A stretch of DNA of 39,410 bases. Source: Actinomadura montaniterrae (GTDB lineage: Bacteria; Actinomycetota; Actinomycetes; Streptosporangiales; Streptosporangiaceae). The stretch lies in assembly GCF_008923365.1 (NCBI RefSeq), contig NZ_WBMR01000078.1:1-39410 (forward strand), read 5' to 3'. Each line of letters begins with the position of its first letter. Positions within the stretch are counted from its first letter, which is position 1. Under the pieces are notes generated by a model. It searched no databases. It saw nothing but the letters and a program-made list of their open reading frames with translations, and was not told the origin of the DNA. Shown here piece by piece: positions 8,560-15,639 of this stretch. The position numbers and the translations under genes are program-made.

Positions 8560-8793
8560 ATGGTGCAGGCCTACATCCTCATCCAGACCGAAGTGGGCAA
8601 GGCGGCCGAGGTCGCGGGGCACATCTCCGGCGTTCCCGGCGTGACCCTGGCGGAGGACGTCACGGGACCCTACGACGTGATCGTCCGAGCGGAGGCGCGG
8701 AATGTGGACGAGCTGGGCAAGCTCGTCGTCGCGCAGATCCAGACGGTCGAGGGCATCACGCGTACCCTCACCTGCCCCATTGTCCACATCTAG
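8560..8793 (+). CDS. stand-alone Lrp/AsnC ligand-binding (RAM) domain protein
   Basis: 77 residues starting at ATG 8560 with GGGGAGG 5 nt upstream (begins MVQAYILIQTEVGKA). The whole protein is one alpha-beta RAM domain (regulation of amino-acid metabolism): ISGVPGVTLAEDVTGPYDVIVRAEA, then VVAQIQTVEGI and TLTCPIV. The N-terminal winged-helix DNA-binding half of Lrp is missing, so it cannot bind DNA alone; such small proteins are common in actinobacteria and may bind an amino acid or pair with full-length Lrp. Its 3' end overlaps the predicted start of the DUF3515 lipoprotein gene, so the two are probably translationally coupled. Confidence 0.85.
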   Translation: MVQAYILIQTEVGKAAEVAGHISGVPGVTLAEDVTGPYDVIVRAEARNVDELGKLVVAQIQTVEGITRTLTCPIVHI

Positions 8794-9253
8794 GATCCGG
8801 TTCCGCTGGGCGCCGGTCCTGCTGGCCCCGCTGGCGCTGCTGCCCGCGGCGTGCGGGGACGGGGCGGTCGAGGTCCCCGTCCCGCATCCGGACGCGGCGA
8901 CGCGGCGGCTCTGCGAGGGGCTGCGGCTGCCCGCGAAGGTGCACGGCCAGTCGTTGCGCGACACCAAGCCGGACTCGCAGCTGACGGCGGCGTGGGGGTC
9001 GCCGGCGATCGCGCTGCGCTGCGGCGTGCCGATCCCGGCCGCGCTGCGGCAGACGTCGGAGCTGGTGGACATCAACGGGATCAGCTGGTTCGGGCAGCCG
9101 GTGGACCGTCCGGTGACGTGGACGGCGGTGGGCCGGCAGGCGTACGTCGAGGTGACGGTCCCGGCGAAGTACCGGCCGGCCGGGGACGTGCTGATCGAGC
9201 TGACCCCGGCGATCAAGGCGACGATCCCGGCGAAGCCGGAGGGCCAGATCTAG
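8780..9253 (+). CDS. DUF3515 lipoprotein
   Basis: About 157 residues. It has a short basic N-terminus (RIRFRW), a hydrophobic stretch and lipobox LLPAAC, so it is exported and lipidated, followed by a DUF3515 domain with two further cysteines (RRLCEGL, ALRCGVPIP) and ISWFGQPV and VDRPVTWTAVGRQAYVEVTVP motifs. There is no ATG in the right place; the best start is TTG 8780, overlapping the end of the Lrp-like gene by 14 nt. In Mycobacterium and Streptomyces this gene lies beside ddl; here about 11 kb of other genes separates them. Its stop TAG shares bases with the TetR stop on the other strand. Function unknown. Confidence 0.75.
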   Translation: MSTSRIRFRWAPVLLAPLALLPAACGDGAVEVPVPHPDAATRRLCEGLRLPAKVHGQSLRDTKPDSQLTAAWGSPAIALRCGVPIPAALRQTSELVDINGISWFGQPVDRPVTWTAVGRQAYVEVTVPAKYRPAGDVLIELTPAIKATIPAKPEGQI

Positions 9254-9861
9254 CGGGCGCCGGGCCGTCCCCCGGCGGGCAGGATGAGCCGCGCCATCTC
9301 GGCGAGCCGGTCGGCCATGCGGGTGTAGGAGGTGTAGCCCATGCCGGCGTGCAGGAGCGCACCGGAGTAGGCGAGCTCCAGCGCGCCGAGGACCGCGGGG
9401 TCGCCGTGGTCGCCGAGGGCGTCCCGCAGCCGGGTGCGGATCGCGACGCCGATGCGGGCGCGCAGCTCCCGGACGTCGGGGTCGGTGCCGAGCATGGCGG
9501 TGGTGCACGCCGCGGCGAGCTCCGGCTCGTCGGAGACCAGCAGCGCGATCTCGCGGAGCACCCGCTCGACGCGTCCGGCGACGTCGGGGTCCTCGCCGGT
9601 CTCGACGGGCGGGAGCGCGCTGAGCCGCCGCCAGAACACCTCGGTGATCAGGTGGTTCTTGGACGCGAAGTAGGTGTAGGCGGTGGCCGGCGCGACGCCC
9701 GCGCGGCGGGCGACGTTGCGGACGGTCAGCCCCTCGTAGCCGGTGTCGCGGACCTCCTCGACGGCGGCGTCGGTGAGCCGCCGCACCGTATCGGCCTGCC
9801 GCGGCGTCAGGCGGCGGCGCGTGGGCTCGGTCGACACTTCTCCGGACACATGTCCAGACAT
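9250..9861 (-). CDS. TetR-family transcriptional regulator
   Basis: 203 residues. The N-terminal helix-turn-helix is clear: TDAAVEEVRDTGYEGLTVRNVARRAGVAPATAYTYFASKNHLITEVF (about residues 29-76); the remaining helical part is the effector-binding domain. The ATG at 9861 abuts an operator-like inverted repeat (9841-9858) that overlaps codons 2-7, so this protein probably represses itself, and the mRNA may be leaderless or start at a nearby internal GTG. It diverges from the radical SAM gene with 142 bp between them. The same operator lies at the SDR promoter at 16914, and half-sites occur at 9924 and 15581, suggesting the regulon. Confidence 0.88.
   Translation of the reverse strand: MSGHVSGEVSTEPTRRRLTPRQADTVRRLTDAAVEEVRDTGYEGLTVRNVARRAGVAPATAYTYFASKNHLITEVFWRRLSALPPVETGEDPDVAGRVERVLREIALLVSDEPELAAACTTAMLGTDPDVRELRARIGVAIRTRLRDALGDHGDPAVLGALELAYSGALLHAGMGYTSYTRMADRLAEMARLILPAGGRPGAR
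9841..9858. promoter_or_regulatory. TetR operator (autoregulation)
   Basis: TCCGGACA (9841-9848), CA, TGTCCAGA (9851-9858): an inverted repeat with 7 of 8 arm positions matching, directly next to the tetR start codon. It matches the perfect copy at 16914-16931. Confidence 0.6.
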
Positions 9862-10003
9862 TAGTTCAACGCCCGCCGCTCCGGCAACTCGTTAACTCTC
9901 CGTCATCACGGGTAACAGTCCGCTGTCCGGAGCGCCGCGTTTTGCGGGACCACAGCGATCCGGCACCACAGCGAACGGCCGACGCGCCTGGGAAGGGAAC
10001 CCG

Positions 10004-11479
10004 ATGCGCACTCTCCTGGTCCATCCCAGCGGACTGATGTACTCGGAGATCTTCCTGCGCCTGGAACCGCTCGGCGTCGAGCGGGTCGCCGCCGCGCTGC
10101 GCGCCGCCGGCCACGAGGTGCGGCTGCTGGACCTCCAGGTGTTCACCCACGAGGACCTGCGCCGCGAGCTCCAGGAGTTCCGGCCGGAGGCCGTCGGGTT
10201 CGGGGTGAACTACCTGGCCAACGTGCCGGAGACGATCGACCTCGCCAAGGAGGTCAAGCGCCGGCTGCCGGGGTGCTTCGTGTTCGCCGGCGGGCACAGC
10301 GTCTCGTTCATCGCGGCGCACGTCCTCGACCAGGCGAACGGGGCGCTGGACGCGGTGCTGCGCGGCGAGGGCGAGGTGGCGGCGCCGCTGCTGCTGGAGG
10401 CCGCGCGCGACGGCGGCCTCGGCGAGGTGCCGGGCGCCGTGACCGCCGACGGCACGTGCAAGAAGGTGCCGCTGCTGCTCGACAGCCTCGACGCGCCCCG
10501 GCCCGCCCGTGACCTGACCCGGCGCCGCCACAAGTACTTCATCGGCGTCCTGGACCCGGCCGCGTCCATCGAGTTCACCCGCGGCTGCCCATGGGACTGC
10601 TCGTTCTGCAGCGCGTGGACGTTCTACGGCCGCACGTACCGGAAGGTGTCGCCGGAGGCCGCGGCGGAGGAGATCGCCTCGATCCGCGAGCCCGGCCTGT
10701 TCATCGTGGACGACGTCGCGTTCATCAAGCCGGAGCACGGCGACGCGATCGCCGCCGAGGTGGAGCGGCGCGGCATCCGCAAGGAGTACTACCTGGAGAC
10801 CCGCGCGGACGTGCTGCTGCGCCATCCCGAGGTCTTCGAGCGGTGGCGGCGGCTCGGCCTGAACTACATGTTCCTCGGCATGGAGGCGCTCGACGAGGAG
10901 GGCCTCGACCGGTACCGCAAGCGGACGAGCCCCGACACCAACATCAAGGCGCTGGAGCTCGCCCGCAAGATGGGCCTCACCGTGGCCATCAACCTGATCG
11001 TGGACCCGGCCTGGGACGCCCGGCAGTTCACGCTCGTCCGCGAGTGGGCGCTGTCGGTGCCCGAGATCGTCAACCTCACCGTCATGACGCCCTATCCCGG
11101 CACGGAGATCTGGCACACCGAGTCCCGCAAGCTGACGACGCGCGACTACCGCCTCTTCGACATCCAGCACGCGGTCGTGCCGACGAACCTGCCGCTGTAC
11201 GAGTTCTACCGCGAGCTGGTGAAGACCCAGTCGGTGATGAACCGCAAGCATCTCGGCGTCGCGGCGGCGGCGCAGACGCTCGGCATCATGGGCCGCCACC
11301 TGTGGCACGGGCAGACGAACTTCGCCAGGTCGATCTGGAAGTTCCGGTCCGTCTACAACGCGGACCGGCAGTACGGCGACCATCTGCGGAAGGTCCGCTA
11401 CGAGCTGCCGGTGCCCGACCACCGCTCCGTCGGGCCCGCCGGCCGCAAGGAGCTGTACATCCACGAGCGCCAGCGCTAG
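10004..11479 (+). CDS. hpnR: B12-binding radical SAM protein, probable hopanoid C-3 methylase
   Basis: 491 residues. N-terminal cobalamin-binding Rossmann-like part (LEPLGVERVAAALRAAGHEV, GHSVSFIAAHVL, GEGEVAAPLL), then the radical SAM core with CPWDCSFC (Cys195, Cys199, Cys202) in FTRGCPWDC for the 4Fe-4S cluster, and a long C-terminal part. The opening MRTLLVHPSGLMYSEIFLRLEPLG and the CPWDCSFCSAWTFYGRTYR block resemble HpnR, which methylates hopanoids at C-3. ATG 10004 has GGAAGG 7 nt upstream. It is a single gene divergent from tetR and convergent with the tRNA genes. No other hopanoid gene (shc, hpnC-H) is in view, so the substrate is inferred; another class B radical SAM methylase is the alternative. 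Confidence 0.72.
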   Translation: MRTLLVHPSGLMYSEIFLRLEPLGVERVAAALRAAGHEVRLLDLQVFTHEDLRRELQEFRPEAVGFGVNYLANVPETIDLAKEVKRRLPGCFVFAGGHSVSFIAAHVLDQANGALDAVLRGEGEVAAPLLLEAARDGGLGEVPGAVTADGTCKKVPLLLDSLDAPRPARDLTRRRHKYFIGVLDPAASIEFTRGCPWDCSFCSAWTFYGRTYRKVSPEAAAEEIASIREPGLFIVDDVAFIKPEHGDAIAAEVERRGIRKEYYLETRADVLLRHPEVFERWRRLGLNYMFLGMEALDEEGLDRYRKRTSPDTNIKALELARKMGLTVAINLIVDPAWDARQFTLVREWALSVPEIVNLTVMTPYPGTEIWHTESRKLTTRDYRLFDIQHAVVPTNLPLYEFYRELVKTQSVMNRKHLGVAAAAQTLGIMGRHLWHGQTNFARSIWKFRSVYNADRQYGDHLRKVRYELPVPDHRSVGPAGRKELYIHERQR

Positions 11480-11501
11480 GCGCGGCCCCGGGGACTCCGG
11501 G

Positions 11502-11583
11502 TGGGGCGGGTGGGATTCGAACCCACTCAGACATTGCACCTGTTTTACAGACAGGCCCGACTCTCCCGCGTCGGCGCCGCCCC
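11502..11583 (-). tRNA. aberrant tRNA-Tyr-like, anticodon GTA
   Basis: 82 nt on the minus strand. Acceptor stem GGGGCGG/CCGCCCC pairs fully, discriminator A, no encoded CCA. D-arm CCGAC/GTCGG, anticodon stem CCTGT/ACAGG with loop CTGTAAA (anticodon GTA, Tyr), 12-nt variable region, T-arm GTGGG-TTCGAAT-CCCAC. Odd features: positions 8-9 are CG instead of the near-universal T8, A14 is not at its place, and the variable region is longer than class I but does not form the strong stem of normal tRNA-Tyr. Third gene of a minus-strand tandem of three, 25 nt after the second. Probably not the housekeeping tRNA-Tyr. Confidence 0.7.
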
Positions 11584-11608
11584 GTGGGCGGGCCCGCGGC
11601 CCGCTTCG

Positions 11609-11681
11609 TACCTCCGGAGGGATTCGAACCCCCAGCACACGGCACCTCATGCCGCTGTCTCTACCGTTGGACTACGGAGGC
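11609..11681 (-). tRNA. aberrant tRNA, anticodon GAG (Leu) with short variable arm
   Basis: 73 nt, minus strand. Acceptor GCCTCCG/CGGAGGT (seven pairs, one G-U at the end), T8 A9, D-stem GTC/GAC, loop with GG, anticodon stem GCGGC/GCCGT, loop ATGAGGT giving anticodon GAG, 5-nt variable loop, T-arm GGGGG-TTCGAAT-CCCTC, discriminator A. GAG would mean leucine, but bacterial tRNA-Leu is class II with a long variable arm; this is class I. Identity is therefore doubtful. Only 5 nt separate it from the tRNA upstream. The fold is sound, so it is likely transcribed and processed, but decoding in ordinary translation is not assured. Confidence 0.75.
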
Positions 11682-11686
11682 GTGCG

Positions 11687-11760
11687 TGCGGCTCCCGGGA
11701 TTCGAACCCGGAACGTCCACCATCTGGGGATGGCCCCTCTGCCTGTTGGGGTAGAGCCGC
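11687..11760 (-). tRNA. aberrant tRNA with C33; anticodon uncertain (CAG by best fold)
   Basis: 74 nt, minus strand. Perfect acceptor GCGGCTC/GAGCCGC, T8 A9, D-stem CCC/GGG, T-arm CCGGG-TTCGAAT-CCCGG, discriminator A. The anticodon arm is abnormal: the fold that keeps a 7-nt loop is CCATC-CCCAGAT-GGTGG with one T-G pair, which puts C instead of the universal T at position 33 and gives CAG. Competing folds CCATC/GATGG (4-nt loop) or CCAT/ATGG (6-nt loop) are also strong. As leucine CAG it would lack the class II arm. First tRNA of the unit, 45 nt after the 24-residue peptide gene. Confidence 0.65.
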
Positions 11761-11805
11761 AGGTCTGTGCGAGGCGTCGCTCGCGGCGGCTCGGCCAGGG
11801 GGCCT

Positions 11806-11880
11806 CTAGGAGAGGGGATACCGGCCGGGGCAGGCGTGCGACGCCTTGGGCAGTCGAAGTCGTAGCTGCTCCATCGCCAT
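11806..11880 (-). CDS. 24-residue peptide upstream of the tRNA tandem
   Basis: Minus-strand ORF of 24 codons starting at ATG 11880 (or the in-frame ATG at 11874) with a very strong Shine-Dalgarno GGAAGGAGG upstream. The peptide begins MAMEQLRLRLP and ends KASHACPGRYPLS, one cysteine, basic, no signal or membrane segment. It uses codons that are rare at this GC (CTA, CTT, CGA twice, TAT). It lies in the gap between the kinase gene and the tRNA genes, in the same direction as both, so peptide and tRNAs may be one transcript. I do not recognise the peptide. The strong ribosome site argues it is translated. Confidence 0.6.
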   Translation of the reverse strand: MAMEQLRLRLPKASHACPGRYPLS

Positions 11881-11994
11881 GGCCGGTCCTCCTTCCGAGG
11901 TCTCGTGTCACCGTCTTCGACGGGCTGACGTGCTCTACGGTGCCACCGGCGCCGGAGGGCCCGCAACGCATTTATCGCGGGGCCGGTCCCGGGG

Positions 11995-13542
11995 TCAGCC
12001 GCTGGACGTGTCGTCGGGCAGCGACCAGCCGAGCAGGACGAGCAGCCAGAACGCGACCATGAGCCAGCCGAGCGAGATCCCGGTGATCGCGAAGCCGAGG
12101 CCGCGCTGCCCGGAGCGCCGCACCCGTGCCCACGCGATGTGCCCGGCGACGATCGCCGGGATGGACGTCAGGCCGCAGGAGATCAGCCCGACGAGCCCGC
12201 AGGTCAGCGCGTAGATCGAGGCGTGGTTGTAGGACGGCTTGGCGTACGGGTTCGGGCGCGGGCCGGCGGCGGGCGCCTGCGTCGGCGGGCCGTAGGCGCC
12301 GGGCGCGGTGCCCTGCGGGTACGGCGCCGGTCGCGCGGCGACCGCGTCGGCGTACTTCTGCCACGACTCGGCCTCGGCGGTCCGTCCCTGCATGCTCAGC
12401 AGCACCGCGAGGTTGCGCATGGCGGACGGGTCGCCCGCCTGCGCGGCCTGCCGGTACTGGCGCTCGACGAGCGCGTCGGCCTCGCCCGCCGCGAGCGCCG
12501 GCGAAGGGGCGGGTGCGGGCGGAGGGGTCGGGGCGTGCGCGGGAGGCGGCGTGGCCGCGTGAGGCGGGGGCTGCGTGAGGGCCTGGCCCGGGGGCGGCGC
12601 CGCGGAGAGGCCGCCGTGCCGTGCGGGCGGCGGGCCGCTCTCAGTGGCGGCGTGCCTCGGAGCACCGGCCGGTGACATGCCGGTCCGCGACATACCCGTC
12701 TTCGACAGCCCGGCGGGCGGGGCGCCGGCCGGTGCCTGCCGCGGGGCGCCACCGGAGATCAGCCGGTCCAGGAGCGCCTGCGCGGACGGGCGCCGCGCCG
12801 GGTCCTTCGCCAGCGCGGCCTCGACCGCGCCGAGCAGCGTCCCGTGCAGCCCGCTCAGGTCGGGCTCCCCGCTGACGATCTGGTGGATGATCGCGGGGAG
12901 CGAGTCGCCGCCGAAGCAGGGGCCGCCGCGCGCCGCGAACGCCACGGTCGCGCCCCAGGCGAACACGTCGGACGCGGGGGTCGCGCCGCGCCCGTCCAGT
13001 TGCTCGGGCGCCATGAACGCGGGCGTGCCGACGATGCCGCCGGTCGCGGTGAGGCGCGTCCCGTCCACCGACCGGGCGATGCCGAAGTCGATGACGCGCG
13101 GGCCGAACGTGGACAGCAGCACGTTCGCCGGCTTGAGGTCGCGGTGCACGACGCCCGCGTCGTGGATCGCGGTCAGCGCGGTCGCGATGCCGACCGCGAC
13201 GGCCTCCAGGTCGGCGCCGCGCAGCGGGCCGTCCTTCGCGACGGAGTCGTCGAGGCTCGGGCCGTTGACGAACTCGGTGACCAGGTACGGCGGGTCGGCG
13301 GCCGGGTCGGCGTCGAGCACCGGCGCGGTGCAGAACGGGCGGACGCGCTGCGCCGCCGCGACCTCCGCCTGGAACCGCGCCCGATACTGCCGGTCGGCGG
13401 CGTACTCGCGGCGGATCACCTTGATGGCGACCTTGCGGCCGGTCTCGTCCAGCCCGACGTAGACCGTCCCCATCCCGCCCTCGCCGAGCCGGTCCGCCAC
13501 CCGGTAGGGGCCGATGCGATCCGGCAGGTCGGCTGGCGGCAC
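11995..13542 (-). CDS. serine/threonine protein kinase with Sel1/TPR-like and two-TM (DUF4190-like) tail
   Basis: 515 residues. Kinase domain residues about 10-265: glycine loop LGEGGMGTVYVG, Lys41 in VAIK, HRDLKPANVLL, DFGIAR, GTPAFMAPEQ, SDVFAWG. All catalytic residues are present. A Pro/Ala-rich linker (about 270-350) follows, then a single TPR/Sel1-like unit (EADALVERQYRQAAQAGDPSAMRNLAVLL), another Pro-rich stretch, and a C-terminal domain with two membrane helices (ALTCGLVGLISCGLTSIPAIVAGHIAWARVRRSG and GFAITGISLGWLMVAFWLLVLLG), typical of DUF4190. The C-terminal anchor takes the place of the usual single-TM/PASTA layout. GTG 13542 has GAGGAG upstream. Targets unknown. Confidence 0.88.
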   Translation of the reverse strand: MPPADLPDRIGPYRVADRLGEGGMGTVYVGLDETGRKVAIKVIRREYAADRQYRARFQAEVAAAQRVRPFCTAPVLDADPAADPPYLVTEFVNGPSLDDSVAKDGPLRGADLEAVAVGIATALTAIHDAGVVHRDLKPANVLLSTFGPRVIDFGIARSVDGTRLTATGGIVGTPAFMAPEQLDGRGATPASDVFAWGATVAFAARGGPCFGGDSLPAIIHQIVSGEPDLSGLHGTLLGAVEAALAKDPARRPSAQALLDRLISGGAPRQAPAGAPPAGLSKTGMSRTGMSPAGAPRHAATESGPPPARHGGLSAAPPPGQALTQPPPHAATPPPAHAPTPPPAPAPSPALAAGEADALVERQYRQAAQAGDPSAMRNLAVLLSMQGRTAEAESWQKYADAVAARPAPYPQGTAPGAYGPPTQAPAAGPRPNPYAKPSYNHASIYALTCGLVGLISCGLTSIPAIVAGHIAWARVRRSGQRGLGFAITGISLGWLMVAFWLLVLLGWSLPDDTSSG

Positions 13543-13617
13543 GGCACGTTCTCCTCAGGACGGGACCAGATCCCCCAAGCCTGGCACATCCGGGCGCCGG
13601 GCGTGGTCTCCGCCGGA

Positions 13618-14649
13618 TCACAGGTCGAGGGTGATGCGCCCTCCGGTGGCGCGGGAGACGCAGACCAGCATGGAGTCGTCGCCCTGGTCGGACGGGGCGC
13701 GGTCGTCCACGTCGCCGGCGAGGACGGCGGTCCGGCAGGTGCCGCAGAAGCCCTGGCGGCAGGAGTAGGCCACGTCCGGCAGCACGTCCCTGACGACGTC
13801 GAGGGCGGACCGGTCGGCGGGCACCGCCAGGGTGCGGCCGCTGCGCCGCAGTTCCACCTCGAACGGCTTCCCGCCGGCGATGGGCGGCGGCGCGAAGCGC
13901 TCGTAGTGCAGGGTCGCGTTCAGGCCGACGGACGCGCGGACGGCGTCGATCATCGGCGCGGGGCCGCAGCAGTACACGGCGGTCCCGTCGGGGACGTCGC
14001 CGAGCAGGTCCGCGGCGGACGGCACGCCGTGCTCGTCGTCGGTGCGGACGGTCACGCGCCCGGCGGGCAGTTCGTCCAGGAACGGCAGCGACGCCCGGGT
14101 CCGGCCGGTGTAGACCAGGCGCCAGTCCGCGCCGAACCGGTCGGCGGCGGTCACCATCGGCAGGATCGGCGTGATGCCGATGCCCCCGGCGAGGAACACG
14201 TACCGGTCGTGCGCCAGGAACGGGAACGCGTTGCGCGGCCCCTGCACGGCGACCTCGTCGCCTTCCCGCAGCTCGTGCATCTCGACGGACCCGCCGCCCC
14301 CGTCGGGCAGGCGGCGGACGGCGATCCGGTAGGCGCGCCGGTCGGCGGGGTCGCCGCACAGCGAGTACTGGCGGCGGCGCCCGGACGCGAGCAGCACGTC
14401 GAGGTGGCCGCCGGGCTGCCAGGCGGGCAGGACGCGCTCGCCTGTGGCGCCGAGCCGCAGGCTGACCACGTCGTCGGCCTCGCGGCGCACCTCCTGGACG
14501 GTCAGGCGCAGCGTCCGGTCGACGGGCCGGACGGCGGGCGGGGCGGGGGCGCGCAGCGAGCGGAACCGCTGGATGCCGTTGAACGCGGCGTTCACCGCGA
14601 CCCAGAACGGGTCGCGCTCGCGGCGTCCCCGCAGGTCGGGCGGGATCAT
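13618..14649 (-). CDS. ferredoxin reductase with C-terminal 2Fe-2S domain
   Basis: 343 residues starting at ATG 14649, whose ATGA overlaps the stop of the upstream PF10118 gene, so translation is coupled. Phthalate-dioxygenase-reductase-like order: FAD domain with RRRQYSLCGDP (RxYS), NAD domain with VFLAGGIGITPILPM and VYCCGPAPMIDAV, then plant-type 2Fe-2S domain with CRQGFCGTC and a fourth Cys in MLVCVSRA. It would pass electrons from NAD(P)H to an oxygenase. The di-iron-like protein encoded just upstream is the obvious candidate partner. A larger in-frame opening exists upstream but overlaps that gene and is not used. Confidence 0.9.
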   Translation of the reverse strand: MIPPDLRGRRERDPFWVAVNAAFNGIQRFRSLRAPAPPAVRPVDRTLRLTVQEVRREADDVVSLRLGATGERVLPAWQPGGHLDVLLASGRRRQYSLCGDPADRRAYRIAVRRLPDGGGGSVEMHELREGDEVAVQGPRNAFPFLAHDRYVFLAGGIGITPILPMVTAADRFGADWRLVYTGRTRASLPFLDELPAGRVTVRTDDEHGVPSAADLLGDVPDGTAVYCCGPAPMIDAVRASVGLNATLHYERFAPPPIAGGKPFEVELRRSGRTLAVPADRSALDVVRDVLPDVAYSCRQGFCGTCRTAVLAGDVDDRAPSDQGDDSMLVCVSRATGGRITLDL

Positions 14650-15542
14650 CGCAGCGCCGCCCGGGCCGCCGGGGACGCGGCCAGGTAGGCGAGGGCCTGG
14701 CTGGTGGACCCCTCGTTCAGCGGGCTGTAGGAGCGCTTGAGGTAGCGCGCCACCGAGGCGCCGACCATCCGCCCGGAGGGGGTGAGGCCCGCCGGGCCGG
14801 TGCGGCGCAGGTGCCGCATCCCGCCCTTGATCCGGCCCCGGACGATCGGGTCGCGGGCCATCAGGAAGCGGTGCCCGCGGTGCCACAGCGCCCCGAGCAT
14901 GGTGATCGTCTCGCCCATCGCGCGGAGCCGGGCCGCGTACGAGCCGTCGAGGTGCATGAACAGGTCGTGCGCGACGTGCCGGTGCTCGACCTCCTCGGCG
15001 CCGTGCCAGCGCAGCAGGTCCAGCATCATCGGGTCCGCGCCCGCCTCGTCCAGCGCCTTCGCGTTGAGGATCCAGTCGCCGAGGACGCCGGTGAAGTGCT
15101 CGATCGCGGCGATCAGCGCGATCCGCTCGAACAGCCAGGCGCGCTTGCGGTCGCCGGTCAGGCCGCGGTCGCCGAGCAGGTCCTCGAAGACGAACTCGAC
15201 CTGCCGGACGAACGGCCGCACGTCCAGGCCCTGCTCGACGAAGTGGTCGAGGACGGCGTCGTGGGAGGCGGCGTGCATGGCCTCCTGGCCGATGAAGCCG
15301 AGGACGTCCTCGCGGAGCCGGTCGTCGCGGATGTACGGGACGGCCTCCTTGAAGACCTTGACGAACCACTCCTCGCCGGCCGGCAGCAGCATGTGCAGGA
15401 CGTTGATGAGGTGGGTGGCCACCGGGTCGCGGGGGATCCAGTGCAGCGGGACGTCCGACCAGTCGAACCGGACGTCGCGCGCCTGCAGGACGATGTTCTC
15501 CGGCTCCGGGGGCCGCCGTACGGGCGGCTGCTGGACCGACAT
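14646..15542 (-). CDS. PF10118 'metal-dependent hydrolase' family, di-iron-like protein
   Basis: 298 residues from ATG 15542 (begins MSVQQPPVRRPP) with GGAGG 7 nt upstream. All-helical protein of the family named predicted metal-dependent hydrolase. It carries a ferritin-like set of metal ligands: IGQEAMHAASHD (ExxH), AIEHFTG (EH) and GAEEVEHRHVAHD (EExxH..H), about residues 90-200. Such a set would bind two irons and is more usual for oxygenases or desaturases than hydrolases. Coupling by ATGA overlap to a NAD(P)H ferredoxin reductase supports an oxygenase role. A half operator TGTCCAG lies 38 nt before the start (15581). The substrate is unknown; a lipid or hydrophobic compound is a guess. 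Confidence 0.8.
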   Translation of the reverse strand: MSVQQPPVRRPPEPENIVLQARDVRFDWSDVPLHWIPRDPVATHLINVLHMLLPAGEEWFVKVFKEAVPYIRDDRLREDVLGFIGQEAMHAASHDAVLDHFVEQGLDVRPFVRQVEFVFEDLLGDRGLTGDRKRAWLFERIALIAAIEHFTGVLGDWILNAKALDEAGADPMMLDLLRWHGAEEVEHRHVAHDLFMHLDGSYAARLRAMGETITMLGALWHRGHRFLMARDPIVRGRIKGGMRHLRRTGPAGLTPSGRMVGASVARYLKRSYSPLNEGSTSQALAYLAASPAARAALR

Positions 15543-15639
15543 GGGCTTCCCTCCGGCGCGCCGACGGGTTATTGACGAGATGTCCAGTAAATTACCGGCG
15601 GTTCCGGCGCCCAACAATGGCACGGTCCGGTGAGCATCG

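Noticed and set aside
14650..15369. Long N-terminal extension of the ferredoxin reductase frame
   Set aside because: It lies over the PF10118 gene, which has clear motifs and a good start. The reductase starts at 14649 by ATGA overlap.
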